Shown: positions 19,019 to 28,297, numbered from the stretch's first letter. The stretch is 64,000 nt of DNA from Flaviflexus equikiangi (GCF_014069875.1 NZ_CP059676.1:1550001-1614000), one strand, 5' to 3'. Notes: generated from the letters alone by a model not told the origin. Program-made: numbers and translations.

Positions 19019-19024
19019 TATGCT
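19019..19024 (+). promoter_or_regulatory. -10 box of a likely leaderless ABC transporter mRNA
   Basis: TATGCT ends six bases before the GTG at 19031, so transcription should begin at or next to the start codon. No RBS is present. Confidence 0.45.
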
Positions 19025-19030
19025 GACCAA

Positions 19031-20890
19031 GTGTTTTCCTTCCCCCGAGTTGTCGATAAACCCCTGCCGTTAAACCGGCCACGGGCTATAATGACCAATT
19101 TCTATACCTCCTCAGGCCGGGAGATGACGGTTGCCGTCATCTCGCGCTCCATCCAGGAGGTTCTTGGCGCACTGACTCCCGTCGTGCTCGGTATCGCCCT
19201 CGACTCGGGCCTCGAACGCGGCGCAACGTCGTCGGTGTGGATCATCGCGGGCTGGCTGACCATACTCGCCCTTGTGCAGGCGATCACCATGGCCTTCGGA
19301 CACGGCGTCGAAATCGTTCTCTGGATGAGGACCGCACTGCGGTCCATCAACCAGGTGCACAACCATGTCACACGGTCCGGGCCTGCGATCCTGCGCCAGC
19401 GCTCGACTGGCGAAGTTGTCGCCACGACGATGAGCGACTCGGAACATGTGGGGAATCTTGTCGAGGTCACGCCTCGACTCATCGGCTCCCTCATGGCGTT
19501 CATGACGGTGGCTATCGTTCTCCTCCTCCAGCACACCGCACTCGGTCTCGTCGTCCTCATCGGCGTCCCCGTCATCACTGCCCTGGCGGCGCTTCTCATC
19601 AAGCCGCTGCAGAGCCGCCAGCAGGTACAGCGCGATGAGCAGGGCAAACTCACGTCCCTGGGCACCGACACTGTTGCTGGGCTGCGCGTCCTGCGCGGCA
19701 TCGGCGGAGAAGCTCAGTTCGCTGCACGCTATGCGGAGCAGTCCCAGAAAGTGCGCCTGGCAGGCAACGAGGTGGCCAGGCTCCAATCCTGGATCGATGG
19801 CCTCCAAATCCTCATCCCCGGAGTCTTCACAGCTTTCGTCATGTGGCAGGGCGCGCTGCTGACCATGGCGGGTGAGCTCACGATCGGCCAGTTCACGGCA
19901 TTGTTCGGCCTCACGATCTATCTGGTGCGCCCGCTGCAGATCGTCATGATGGTGATCACCCAGTTCGGCCGCGCCCGCGTCGGCGCTCGGAAGATCTTCA
20001 ACGTGGTCCGTATCGACCCGATCGCAGGCACCCTCGACGAACGCCTCGCGGCGGAGGATGGTCTGCCCGTGTGGGACGAGTCGGACGAGAACCCGTTCGA
20101 TGGGCCGCTTTTTGATGCGCAGACAGGCATCCTCATCCAGCCCGGTCTGACGACGGCGATCGTGTCGAGTAAGCCGGAGGATTCCGCGGCACTCGCTGAG
20201 CGCCTTGCCCGGATCGACGATGATGAGGCGAACGTGCTCGTCTCAGGCCGCGACATTCGCTCCCTGCCGATCTCCTTCGTCCGCGACAACGTCATGCTGA
20301 CACGGGCCACCCCTGAACTGTTCGGCGGCCAGCTCCGTGCCGTCATCGACGCCAAGCATCCGTACGAGATCGTCGACGCTCCCCTGATCGCGGCCCGCGA
20401 GAAGGTGTACGGGCCTGAAGCGGTCGCCCCCTTCCATGCTGACGAGGATAGAGACAACGAACTCCTTGATGCTTTGACCGCGACTGATGGTCACGACGTC
20501 CTGTCGTCGCTCGATAACTCGCTGTCCGGTGAGGTGACAGAGAAAGCTCGGTCGCTCTCGGGCGGCCAGCGTCAGCGCGTTGCCCTCGCGCGCTCCCTCG
20601 TCGACGCGCCGAAGGTCCTCATTCTCGTCGAGCCGACGTCCGCGGTCGACTCGCACACGGAGGACAGGATCGCGGACCGGTTGCGGGCCAGACGCTCCGG
20701 CAAGACGACCGTCCTTGTCACAAGTTCCCCCCTCATGCTGGATCGCGTCGACGATGTCGTTCTCTTGGAGGACGGACGCGAAACCATTCGCGGTTCACAC
20801 TCGGAGCTGCTGCGACGAGCCCATGCCGGCGATCCGGCAGCCCAGCGATATGAGCGGGTTATCACCCGCCAGACAGGTGCAGACGCATGA
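19031..20890 (+). CDS. ABC exporter half-transporter with degenerate ATP site
   Basis: A 619-residue membrane-plus-ATPase half-transporter. About six membrane segments fill residues 35-310. In the ATPase domain the Walker A loop is lost (the equivalent stretch near 377-390 reads GLTTAIVSSKPEDSAAL). The Walker B aspartate is replaced (VLILVEPTSAVD) and the H-loop histidine is serine (LVTSSPLML). The signature LSGGQRQRVALARSL near residue 509 is perfect. It overlaps the next half-transporter by four bases (ATGA), so the two should form a heterodimer. The start is taken as the GTG at 19031 because of the -10 box placed for a leaderless mRNA. ATGs at 19091 and 19124 are alternatives. The substrate is unknown. 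Confidence 0.85.
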   Translation: MFSFPRVVDKPLPLNRPRAIMTNFYTSSGREMTVAVISRSIQEVLGALTPVVLGIALDSGLERGATSSVWIIAGWLTILALVQAITMAFGHGVEIVLWMRTALRSINQVHNHVTRSGPAILRQRSTGEVVATTMSDSEHVGNLVEVTPRLIGSLMAFMTVAIVLLLQHTALGLVVLIGVPVITALAALLIKPLQSRQQVQRDEQGKLTSLGTDTVAGLRVLRGIGGEAQFAARYAEQSQKVRLAGNEVARLQSWIDGLQILIPGVFTAFVMWQGALLTMAGELTIGQFTALFGLTIYLVRPLQIVMMVITQFGRARVGARKIFNVVRIDPIAGTLDERLAAEDGLPVWDESDENPFDGPLFDAQTGILIQPGLTTAIVSSKPEDSAALAERLARIDDDEANVLVSGRDIRSLPISFVRDNVMLTRATPELFGGQLRAVIDAKHPYEIVDAPLIAAREKVYGPEAVAPFHADEDRDNELLDALTATDGHDVLSSLDNSLSGEVTEKARSLSGGQRQRVALARSLVDAPKVLILVEPTSAVDSHTEDRIADRLRARRSGKTTVLVTSSPLMLDRVDDVVLLEDGRETIRGSHSELLRRAHAGDPAAQRYERVITRQTGADA

Positions 20891-22632
20891 ACCAGGTTCT
20901 TCCCATCGCAGGCAATCGCGAGGTTGTCGACTACGCGAAGGAACTGATTTCACGGCACAGGTGGCGGTTCTTCGTCATCGTCGTCCTCCATGCCGCGGCC
21001 TCCGTGAGCGCACTCGCGGTGCCCTATATCGTCGGCCGGATCATCGATGCGGTTGTCGACGGCACGACGCGCGGCTACATCAACGGCGCTGCTCTCATCG
21101 TCGTCCTCTCCTACCTGTTCTATGCGTTCCTGACTCGGGCAGTGCAGCTGCGCACCCGCGTCCTCGGCGAACAGGTCTTCGCGGAAGTCCGCGAGGAGTT
21201 CCTCTCGACGGTGACGACGCTTCCCCTCTCGACCGTCGAGTCAGCCGGTACGGGAGACCTTCTGTCGCGCACGACGAACGACGTCGATCGCATCCAGTGG
21301 GTCATCCGCTTCGGCCTGCCCGCGATCATCACCTCCGCGATCACGATCATGGTGACGATCATGATGGCGATCGTCGCGTCACCGCTCGTCTCTCTCGCAC
21401 TCCTCCTCGGAGTGCCCTTCATCGTCATCGCCGCATGGCGGTACCTGTCGCGCGCACGCGCCACCTACCTGTGGGAATCGCAGGCGTGGGCGACCCTCAA
21501 CTCTGTCGTTGCCGAATCGGTCGACTTCGTCGGCACGATCGACGCGATGAACTTGGGAACGGCCCGCCGCACCCGCATGAAGTCCGTGATCGCGGCCGAT
21601 ACGTGGGATGCGAATGTTCGGGCCGCGAAGCTGAGGATGGAGCTGTTCTTCTTCCTCATCTTCGGCTGCGCGCTTCCCACCGCCGCGGCGGTCGTGTGGG
21701 GCGCCCACCTCGTCGGGACCGGCGCGGCCTCTGTCGGCATGGTGACAACCGTGGCCCTCTACACTTCTCAGCTGCGCAACCCCCTGACCGAGTTCCTCAT
21801 GTGGCTCGACGAGCTGCAGGTCGCCTCCGTCTCCCTCGCCCGTATCGTCGGCGTTCGCCTCGTCGAGAACGATCGTCAACCCTCCGGAGCTCAGCCCGCG
21901 AGCGATCGCATCGTCGCCACCGATGTTCGCTACGCCTATCGTGCGGGCAAGAATGTTCTCCACGGCATCGACCTCGAACTGAGGCCCGGGGAGCGCCTCG
22001 CGATCGTCGGACCATCCGGGGCGGGCAAGTCCACCTTCGGCCGGATGCTTGCCGGCATTCATCCTCCGACCGCCGGATCCGTCACCGTGGGGGGCGTCCC
22101 CCTCGTTGACCTGACGGAGGATGAGCTCCGCAGCCAGGTCGCTCTCGTCACCCAGGAGCACCACATCTTCGTGGGCACGATTGCGGACAATCTGCGCCTT
22201 GCGAAGTCGGGCGCCAGCGACGACGAGATCCGAGCCGCATTGGCATCCGTCAACGCCCTCGACTGGGTGTCGGACCTTCCGGACGGGATCCTGACCGAGG
22301 TCGGTTCGGGCGCGAAGATCCTCAACCCTGCCCAGGCTCAGCAGCTTGCACTGGCGCGTCTTGTCCTTCTCGACCCGCACACGGTCGTGCTCGACGAGGC
22401 GACATCCCTCATCGATCCGCGTTCGGCGCGATCTCTCGAGGCGAGTCTGTCTGCTGTCCTTGACGGCAGGACTGTTGTCGCCATCGCCCACCGGCTGTAC
22501 ACGGCCCATGATGCTGATCGTGTTGCCGTCATCGAGGATGGTCGCATCCAGGAACTCGGCCCACATGACGAGCTGGTCGCCAACGGCGGGCCATACGCCA
22601 AGCTGTGGGAAGCCTGGCATCGCGAGAAGTGA
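20887..22632 (+). CDS. ABC exporter half-transporter with intact Walker motifs and degenerate signature
   Basis: A 581-residue partner of the preceding gene. Six membrane segments occupy about residues 25-300. The ATPase has a perfect Walker A (GPSGAGKST, near 375), Walker B with catalytic Glu (TVVLDEATS) and the H-loop His (AIAHRL). Its signature motif is LNPAQAQQ (near 479) in place of LSGGQ. It therefore supplies the catalytic half of the one good ATP site, completed by the LSGGQ of its partner. The start codon overlaps the partner's stop, and a terminator follows. The heterodimer probably exports a drug, lipid or peptide. The substrate cannot be read from the sequence. Confidence 0.88.
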   Translation: MNQVLPIAGNREVVDYAKELISRHRWRFFVIVVLHAAASVSALAVPYIVGRIIDAVVDGTTRGYINGAALIVVLSYLFYAFLTRAVQLRTRVLGEQVFAEVREEFLSTVTTLPLSTVESAGTGDLLSRTTNDVDRIQWVIRFGLPAIITSAITIMVTIMMAIVASPLVSLALLLGVPFIVIAAWRYLSRARATYLWESQAWATLNSVVAESVDFVGTIDAMNLGTARRTRMKSVIAADTWDANVRAAKLRMELFFFLIFGCALPTAAAVVWGAHLVGTGAASVGMVTTVALYTSQLRNPLTEFLMWLDELQVASVSLARIVGVRLVENDRQPSGAQPASDRIVATDVRYAYRAGKNVLHGIDLELRPGERLAIVGPSGAGKSTFGRMLAGIHPPTAGSVTVGGVPLVDLTEDELRSQVALVTQEHHIFVGTIADNLRLAKSGASDDEIRAALASVNALDWVSDLPDGILTEVGSGAKILNPAQAQQLALARLVLLDPHTVVLDEATSLIDPRSARSLEASLSAVLDGRTVVAIAHRLYTAHDADRVAVIEDGRIQELGPHDELVANGGPYAKLWEAWHREK

Positions 22633-22635
22633 GAG

Positions 22636-22664
22636 AACGCCCCTGCGATTATCGCAGGGGCGTT
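22636..22664. terminator. Hairpin between the ABC exporter and SURF1 genes
   Basis: AACGCCCCTGCG pairs with CGCAGGGGCGTT around ATTAT, between convergent stop codons. It serves both genes. Confidence 0.85.
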
Positions 22665-22667
22665 GCT

Positions 22668-23501
22668 TCACCGTCCGAGCGGACTCGCGTCCTCGAACTC
22701 TTTCGACCATTCCTCGAGGAGCTCGTCCTCTCGGCTTCGCGTGACTCTCGCGCGCAGCACGCGGAACCAGATGAAGAGCGCGAAGCCGGCGAAGATCACC
22801 CATTCCACCGCGTACGCGGCGTTCTGCAGGTTGAAGCCACCTTCTTCGACGGGCCGCGGGGGCGGCACATGCGCCACGCCATCGTCCGCCGGCGGACTGG
22901 CGGTGTCTGCGCCCTCGTTCATCCCGTACTCGACGAGATAGCCGGAGAGGATGGGGCCGCCCCATTCGTTGACGAGTTCGGCCGGTGAGATGGAGAGGGC
23001 TGTCTCGGAGGTCAAGCCGCCGATCGAATCCTCGGGGTCCGCGAGGTAGCCGAACACCGTGACCTCCCCCGCGGGGACCTGAGGGAGGTCCTCGCCCGCG
23101 CGAACCCAGCCGCGGACGATGGGAACGTTCCCGCCAGCCTCCGGGCCTTCGGTGATGATGAGGCGGGCCAGGACGAGGTCGGCGTCCTGGCCGTCGATGG
23201 CACGGTCGAGGACACGCAGCTGTTCGGGAGCGAATGTGCCCGTCACATAGACCGGCTGAGCATATTCCTCGGCCGTCATCGTTGTCTGGAGTGGCAGCAC
23301 GTCGGCAAGCGACAGGGCGGGGGATGTGAGCCGTTCCTCGTGCTCGGCGGCGATGCGCTCGGCCCCGCGCGACGTGGCCCTCTCCATCTGCCAGTATCCG
23401 AGCCGGATGCAGACGCCGGCCGCGATGAGAAGAATGATCAGCAGGCCGATCATCCGCGGTGCCGTCGCTTCTCGTATCCACACGTTCGTTCGCCTGCCCA
23501 T
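22668..23501 (-). CDS. SURF1-family protein
   Basis: A 277-residue protein with one membrane segment near residues 17-37 and another near 240-258 enclosing an extracytoplasmic domain. This is the SURF1 layout, with GYWQMERA near the first helix and an RGWV segment in the middle. SURF1 proteins help assemble haem-copper cytochrome c oxidase, but no oxidase gene is in this window. ATG 23501 is chosen over an upstream GTG/ATG because a TACCAT -10 box lies six bases before it, as in a leaderless mRNA. The C-terminal tail is acidic and probably cytoplasmic. Confidence 0.8.
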   Translation of the reverse strand: MGRRTNVWIREATAPRMIGLLIILLIAAGVCIRLGYWQMERATSRGAERIAAEHEERLTSPALSLADVLPLQTTMTAEEYAQPVYVTGTFAPEQLRVLDRAIDGQDADLVLARLIITEGPEAGGNVPIVRGWVRAGEDLPQVPAGEVTVFGYLADPEDSIGGLTSETALSISPAELVNEWGGPILSGYLVEYGMNEGADTASPPADDGVAHVPPPRPVEEGGFNLQNAAYAVEWVIFAGFALFIWFRVLRARVTRSREDELLEEWSKEFEDASPLGR

Positions 23502-23507
23502 GGATAG

Positions 23508-23513
23508 ATGGTA
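23508..23513 (-). promoter_or_regulatory. -10 box for a leaderless SURF1 mRNA
   Basis: TACCAT on the minus strand with a six-base spacer to the ATG at 23501. No Shine-Dalgarno sequence is present. Confidence 0.4.
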
Positions 23514-23601
23514 TGTCACATTTGGCTCTAGACCTCAAAACATTGGGACTTATGGCCGATAATGGGGGTATACATTTCGATCGTGCGGAAGGAACAACGC
23601 T

Positions 23602-25173
23602 GTGACTGACTCTCTCTATCTCGCTTCAACGGAACGGATTACGGGAGGGATCGAGATCGCCCGTGAGATCGTTGCGATCCTGCGCGAAAACTATGCTTCT
23701 GTCGGGGTTTTCCGGCCCTACATCAATGGTGCGCCGGAGGAGGATCCGATCGTGTCCGGCCTGGGCGCCTGGCACGGCACGCAGCGTGACCACTACTTCG
23801 AGGACGAAGCGTCGGCGATGAATGCCATTATTCGCGCCTACCGCAAGCAGGCACTCGACTATGACGCGGTTCTCATCGTGGGCCACACCGAGGGCGACCC
23901 CGTCAATCCGGGTCTCATCGGCCGTTCTGGTCGCACCGCGGCGAACCTCGGCTCGAAGATCGGCCTCGTCGTGGACGGCTCCCGCCGCAGCGCGGACCGT
24001 CTCGCCGGCTACGTCGATCTGGCGGCTGCCGAGATGTCTGGCTCGAAGGTCACAGTCAACGCCGTCTTCGTCATCAACCCTCCCGATGGCATCGAGGCCG
24101 AGATCGCGGAGGATCACCCGGGGGTGCCCGTCTTCACGGGCCGCGTCACGGACGATGTCCTCAAGGCGTTCAGGGAGAAGCCTGCCGTGCGCACCCCGCT
24201 CATGTTCCAGACAGAGCTGATGGAGCGCGCACGCACGGATCGACGGACGATCGTGCTTCCCGAGGCGGATGACGATCGCGTCCTCCAGGCCGTCTCTATT
24301 ATCTTGTCGAACGACGTCGCAGACATTGCTTTCATCGGCAACCGGGAGGAGATCCTGGCACGTGCGGCCGAGCGCGGCTATGACGTGGCCGCCGCCACGG
24401 TCGTCGATCCGACTGACCCCGCCTATCTCGACCGTTTCGCCACCGAGCTGGCTCGCCTGCGGGCGAAGAAGGGCATGACGGAAGCCCAGGCCCGGGAGAC
24501 GCTGCGCGACCCCAACTATTTCGCCACGATGATGGTGCACATGGGTGATGCCGATGGCATGGTCTCTGGCGCGAACCACACGACGGCGGAGACCATCATC
24601 CCCTCGTTCCAGATCATCAAGACGAAGCCCGAGACGTCGATCGTATCGTCCGTGTTCCTCATGCTCATGGCCGATCAGGTCCTCGTGTACGGGGATTGCG
24701 CTGTCAACACGAACCCGACACCCGAGCAGCTCGCCGATATCACGATCTCGTCCGCACAGACCGCCATCCAGTTCGGTGTGGAGCCGCGAATCGCGCTCCT
24801 GTCCTACTCGACGGGCGATTCCGGCACCGGCGCGGATGTGGAGGCTGTTGTGGAAGCGACCCGGCTTGCACGGGAGAAGAATCCTGATCTTCTCATCGAG
24901 GGCCCCATCCAATACGACGCGGCTGTCGACCCTGCGGTTGCAAGGAAGAAGATGCCGAACTCCCCCGTTGCCGGCAAGGCAAATGTTTTCATCTTCCCGT
25001 CGCTCAATGCCGGAAATATCGGCTACAAGGCCGTCCAGCGGTCTTCGGGTGTCGTCGCTGTCGGCCCCATCCTCCAGGGCCTCAACAAGCCCGTCAATGA
25101 TCTCTCCCGCGGCGCCCTCGTCGACGACATCGTCAACACGATCGCCATCACCGCCGTCCAGGCACAGAACTAG
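23602..25173 (+). CDS. pta: Phosphate acetyltransferase
   Basis: Interconverts acetyl-CoA and acetyl phosphate. Of 523 residues, the C-terminal 320 form the catalytic PTA_PTB domain (RRTIVLPEADDDRVLQA, then MVSGANHTTAETI and SYSTGDSGTGADVE). The N-terminal 200 resemble the dethiobiotin-synthetase-like domain of long Pta proteins, but its P-loop is missing (STERITGGIE where a GxxxGKT/S is expected) and the DRTGG domain is absent, giving a protein about 190 residues shorter than E. coli Pta. The GTG start has GAAGGA upstream. ackA follows 12 nt later. Confidence 0.94.
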   Translation: MTDSLYLASTERITGGIEIAREIVAILRENYASVGVFRPYINGAPEEDPIVSGLGAWHGTQRDHYFEDEASAMNAIIRAYRKQALDYDAVLIVGHTEGDPVNPGLIGRSGRTAANLGSKIGLVVDGSRRSADRLAGYVDLAAAEMSGSKVTVNAVFVINPPDGIEAEIAEDHPGVPVFTGRVTDDVLKAFREKPAVRTPLMFQTELMERARTDRRTIVLPEADDDRVLQAVSIILSNDVADIAFIGNREEILARAAERGYDVAAATVVDPTDPAYLDRFATELARLRAKKGMTEAQARETLRDPNYFATMMVHMGDADGMVSGANHTTAETIIPSFQIIKTKPETSIVSSVFLMLMADQVLVYGDCAVNTNPTPEQLADITISSAQTAIQFGVEPRIALLSYSTGDSGTGADVEAVVEATRLAREKNPDLLIEGPIQYDAAVDPAVARKKMPNSPVAGKANVFIFPSLNAGNIGYKAVQRSSGVVAVGPILQGLNKPVNDLSRGALVDDIVNTIAITAVQAQN

Positions 25174-25184
25174 AAAGGCACCCT

Positions 25185-26366
25185 ATGACAGTCCTCGTCA
25201 TCAACTCCGGTTCATCCTCCATCAAATACCAGCTCGTTGACCCGGAGTCCGGTGAGGCCATTGCCGTGGGGCTCGTCGAGCAGATCGGTGAGTCGTCCAG
25301 CCACATCAAGCACACGTATGAAGGCGTGAAGCACGAGTTCGATGAGACCCTCTCCGATCACGGGGAAGGCTTGCGCTTCGTCCTTCACCTGTTCGACACG
25401 ATCGGCCCGAAGCTCTCCGAGGCCGGCATCGTCGCCGTCGGCCACCGCGTCGTCCAGGGCGGCCGTCACTTCGATGGTCCCGCCCTTATCACCCAGGAGG
25501 TGCGCGACCTCGTCGCGGAACTGGCGCCCCTCGCTCCCCTGCACAATCCGGCAAACCTCCGCGGCATCGATGTTGCCCGTGACCTGCTCGATGTTCCCCA
25601 CGTCGTCGTCTTCGACACGGCATTCTTCCAGACGCTCCCCGAGGAGGCTGCCCGGTACGCCCTCGACCGCGAGATCGCAGACACGTACGCGGTCCGCCGC
25701 TACGGTGCGCACGGCACGTCCCACCAGTACGTATCCCGCAAGGCGGCCGAGTATGTGGGCCGTGAGGATCTCAAGCAGATCGTCCTTCATCTCGGCAACG
25801 GAGCATCAGTCTCAGCCGTCGTCAACGGCGAAGCAGTCGACACATCGATGGGGCTGACTCCGCTCGAGGGACTTGTCATGGGAACCCGTACCGGAGACAT
25901 CGATCCGGCCGTGATCTTCCACCTGCACCGCGTCGCTGGCATGAGCATCGATGAGCTCGATGATCTCGTGAACAAGCGGTCCGGGCTCAAGGGTCTCGTC
26001 GGAGAGAACGACATGAGGGCCGTCTGGGACATGGCGAACGGCGGGGATGCGAATGCTCGAGAGGCTCTCGACATCTACGTCCATCGGATCGTCAAATACA
26101 TCGGTTCGTACGCTGCGGTCATGGGCGGTCTCGATGTCCTCACGTTCACCGCCGGCATCGGCGAGAACGATGATCTGCTTCGTGCCGAGGTGATCGCCCG
26201 TCTCGCCCCATTCGGCGTCACGCTCAACGCCGAGACGAACGCGATTCGCGGGGATGAGATCCGAAAGATCTCGACCGACGAGTCGTCCGTGACCGTGCTC
26301 GTCATCCCGACGAACGAGGAGCTTGCCATTGCCCGGCAGGCCATGGACGTCGTCGCAGGCCTGTAG
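25185..26366 (+). CDS. ackA: Acetate kinase
   Basis: Makes ATP and acetate from acetyl phosphate and ADP, completing the Pta-AckA pathway. The 393 residues carry the N-terminal signature LVINSGSSSIKY, GHRVVQGG, LHLGNGASV, TRTGDIDP and the late TAGIGEND motif. An AAAGG RBS precedes the ATG. The gene is the second of a two-gene operon closed by a strong terminator. Confidence 0.97.
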   Translation: MTVLVINSGSSSIKYQLVDPESGEAIAVGLVEQIGESSSHIKHTYEGVKHEFDETLSDHGEGLRFVLHLFDTIGPKLSEAGIVAVGHRVVQGGRHFDGPALITQEVRDLVAELAPLAPLHNPANLRGIDVARDLLDVPHVVVFDTAFFQTLPEEAARYALDREIADTYAVRRYGAHGTSHQYVSRKAAEYVGREDLKQIVLHLGNGASVSAVVNGEAVDTSMGLTPLEGLVMGTRTGDIDPAVIFHLHRVAGMSIDELDDLVNKRSGLKGLVGENDMRAVWDMANGGDANAREALDIYVHRIVKYIGSYAAVMGGLDVLTFTAGIGENDDLLRAEVIARLAPFGVTLNAETNAIRGDEIRKISTDESSVTVLVIPTNEELAIARQAMDVVAGL

Positions 26367-26378
26367 CATTCGGCTCTG

Positions 26379-26407
26379 ATGGGGGGATGCAAATCGCATC
26401 CCCCCCA
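26379..26407 (+). terminator. ackA intrinsic terminator
   Basis: ATGGGGGGATGC pairs with GCATCCCCCCAT around AAATC, followed by TTCTTCTGTT. Confidence 0.88.
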
Positions 26408-26497
26408 TTCTTCTGTTCGGCTTCCGGTCTTTGCGGATCGCGGCCCTGGCGGGCGCTAGTGTGGGAGTGTCTCGTACCCGGATGAAAGCGATGCCAC

Positions 26498-27640
26498 GTG
26501 TCTTTCCTCAGCCCAGAACTTGTCGAACGAATCCATTCCCGTGCAGCGGACGTCGACCGGGAGAATGTGTTTCCCCGCGACGATCTTGCCGATCTGCGCG
26601 ACGCCGGATACCTGACGGCCTTCGTTCCCGCCGAGTTCGGCGGGGGCGGTCTCACGGCCGAGGAGCTGTGCGCCGAGCAGACCCGTCTCGCAGAGGCCGC
26701 CCCTGCGACTGCCCTCGGCATCAACATGCACCATATTATCGTCGGCCTGGGCCGCCACCTGGTCGCCAGCGGTGTCGAGTCAGGCAGGCAGATCCTCGAG
26801 GGTGCGATGGCGGGAGAGATCTATGCTTTCGGCATCTCCGAGCCCGGCAACGACAGGGTCCTCTTCGGATCGACGTGCGCCGCCGTGCCAGACACCAGCG
26901 GCGGCTATGCGTTCAGCGGGCTGAAGGTTTTCACGTCCCTCTCCCCCGTGTGGACGAAGCTCCTCACCTACGCCCAGGACGACAGCGAGCCGGACGGACC
27001 CCTTTCCGTCTTCGCCCTCATCGACCGACATGATCCCGGAGTAAGCATCAAGGACGATTGGGACACGCTGGGGATGAGGGGGACACAATCCCAGTCCACT
27101 CTGCTCCGCGGGGCGCATGCTCCCCACCATCGAATCCTTCAGAGGGTGGCGCCCGGCCCATCGACCGAGCCCGTGGTGTTCGGCATCTTCTCCTACTTTG
27201 AAGTCTTCCTCGCGGCCACCTATCTGGGGATCGGCAATCGCGCCATCGCTGTCGCAGCGGAGAAGGTGAAGACTCGTCGGAGTGTGCTCCATGGCGATGT
27301 CTATGCCAACGACCCCGATATTCGATGGCGCCTGGCGGGGGCTGCTGTGCGCATGAACTCGGCGACCGCAGAGGTCACTCTCCTCGCACGGGATCTCGAC
27401 GAAGGGCGCGACCGTGGAAACCTGTGGTATCCGCAGCTGTCGGCCGCGAAGAACGCGGCGGCTGAAGCCTCCATCTACGCAGTGGACCAGGCGATCCGTG
27501 CGACCGGCGGATCCTCGTACTCGAACTCGAACGAACTCTCCCGCCTCTACCGGGACGCGCTCGCGGGCCTCTTCCAGCCCTCGGATCAGGAATCGCTCCA
27601 CGGGGCCTGGGCGAACGTCGTTCTCGGCCCGCGCACCTAG
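26498..27640 (+). CDS. Acyl-CoA-dehydrogenase-fold flavoprotein lacking the catalytic Glu
   Basis: A 380-residue flavoprotein of the acyl-CoA dehydrogenase superfamily: helical N-domain (PAEFGGGGLTAEE), beta domain (AFGISEPGNDR), and a C-terminal helical domain with GGSSYSNSNELSRLYRDA. Where classical enzymes have the YEGT loop with the base Glu, this one reads FQPSDQES. That change, and the RLYRDA...FQPS end, place it nearer the type-2 group (DszC-like and HpaH-like monooxygenases, pfam08028) than true beta-oxidation enzymes. No ETF, CoA ligase or flavin reductase gene is adjacent. The start is a GTG with only a weak RBS. The substrate is unknown. Confidence 0.78.
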   Translation: MSFLSPELVERIHSRAADVDRENVFPRDDLADLRDAGYLTAFVPAEFGGGGLTAEELCAEQTRLAEAAPATALGINMHHIIVGLGRHLVASGVESGRQILEGAMAGEIYAFGISEPGNDRVLFGSTCAAVPDTSGGYAFSGLKVFTSLSPVWTKLLTYAQDDSEPDGPLSVFALIDRHDPGVSIKDDWDTLGMRGTQSQSTLLRGAHAPHHRILQRVAPGPSTEPVVFGIFSYFEVFLAATYLGIGNRAIAVAAEKVKTRRSVLHGDVYANDPDIRWRLAGAAVRMNSATAEVTLLARDLDEGRDRGNLWYPQLSAAKNAAAEASIYAVDQAIRATGGSSYSNSNELSRLYRDALAGLFQPSDQESLHGAWANVVLGPRT

Positions 27641-27658
27641 GGGCCGAGAACGACCTCG

Positions 27659-28297
27659 TCAACGGTCGAGGGTCTGGTCGACGATGATGACACGGAGGTT
27701 GCGCGGTCCGTGCACACCATCGACGCGGACGAGTTCGATGTCGGATGTCGCCGATGGTCCGGCGATCCATGTCGTGGGCCGCAGCGGATGCTCCTCGACG
27801 ATGGCGACGGCCTCTGGCACTGTGGCCTTGATGTCGTCGGCATCGAGGACGATGACGTGAGTGTCGGGGACGAGGGAGATCGCGCGCCGCCCCTGGTCGG
27901 GCTGACCATCGAGAATGATCGTTCCGGATAGGGACACACCCACTCGGGAGGCTGTGACGACAGCATCGGTCGCGTCGAGATCGGCCTTGCTGAGCGGAGG
28001 ATCGTCGATGCGAACGGCACGTCCGTGCCGTCCAGCGGCATCCCGCCACGATTCGTCCAGCCCGGGCGGAACGACAACGGTGGCGGCCTCGGACAGCATC
28101 TCGTCGATCGCATCGCCCACGCCCGCGGGAGGCACGATGGTCACGATCGCCGTGTAATCCTCAAGCGCGGCGACCATGTCCGCGATGATGTCACTGCGGG
28201 ACGCCTCCGTGCCGCACAGATAGTCACGGGCGGTATCGTGGGCGGGGATCTGCCCTGCCGCTCGGATCCGGTTGAGAATCTCCTGCTTCGCGTTCAC
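27659..28297 (-). CDS. lutC: Lactate utilisation protein LutC (LUD domain)
   Basis: A 212-residue LUD-domain protein, third subunit of the LutABC complex that oxidises L-lactate to pyruvate. The late run of hydrophobic strands with GVSLSGTIIL, VPDTHVIV and IAGPSATSDIE is typical of LutC. It has no Fe-S cysteines. The GTG start overlaps the lutB stop (GTGA), indicating coupled translation in the lldP-lutA-lutB-lutC operon. It converges with the acyl-CoA-dehydrogenase-like gene, 18 nt away, with no obvious hairpin between. Confidence 0.92.
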   Translation of the reverse strand: MNAKQEILNRIRAAGQIPAHDTARDYLCGTEASRSDIIADMVAALEDYTAIVTIVPPAGVGDAIDEMLSEAATVVVPPGLDESWRDAAGRHGRAVRIDDPPLSKADLDATDAVVTASRVGVSLSGTIILDGQPDQGRRAISLVPDTHVIVLDADDIKATVPEAVAIVEEHPLRPTTWIAGPSATSDIELVRVDGVHGPRNLRVIIVDQTLDR

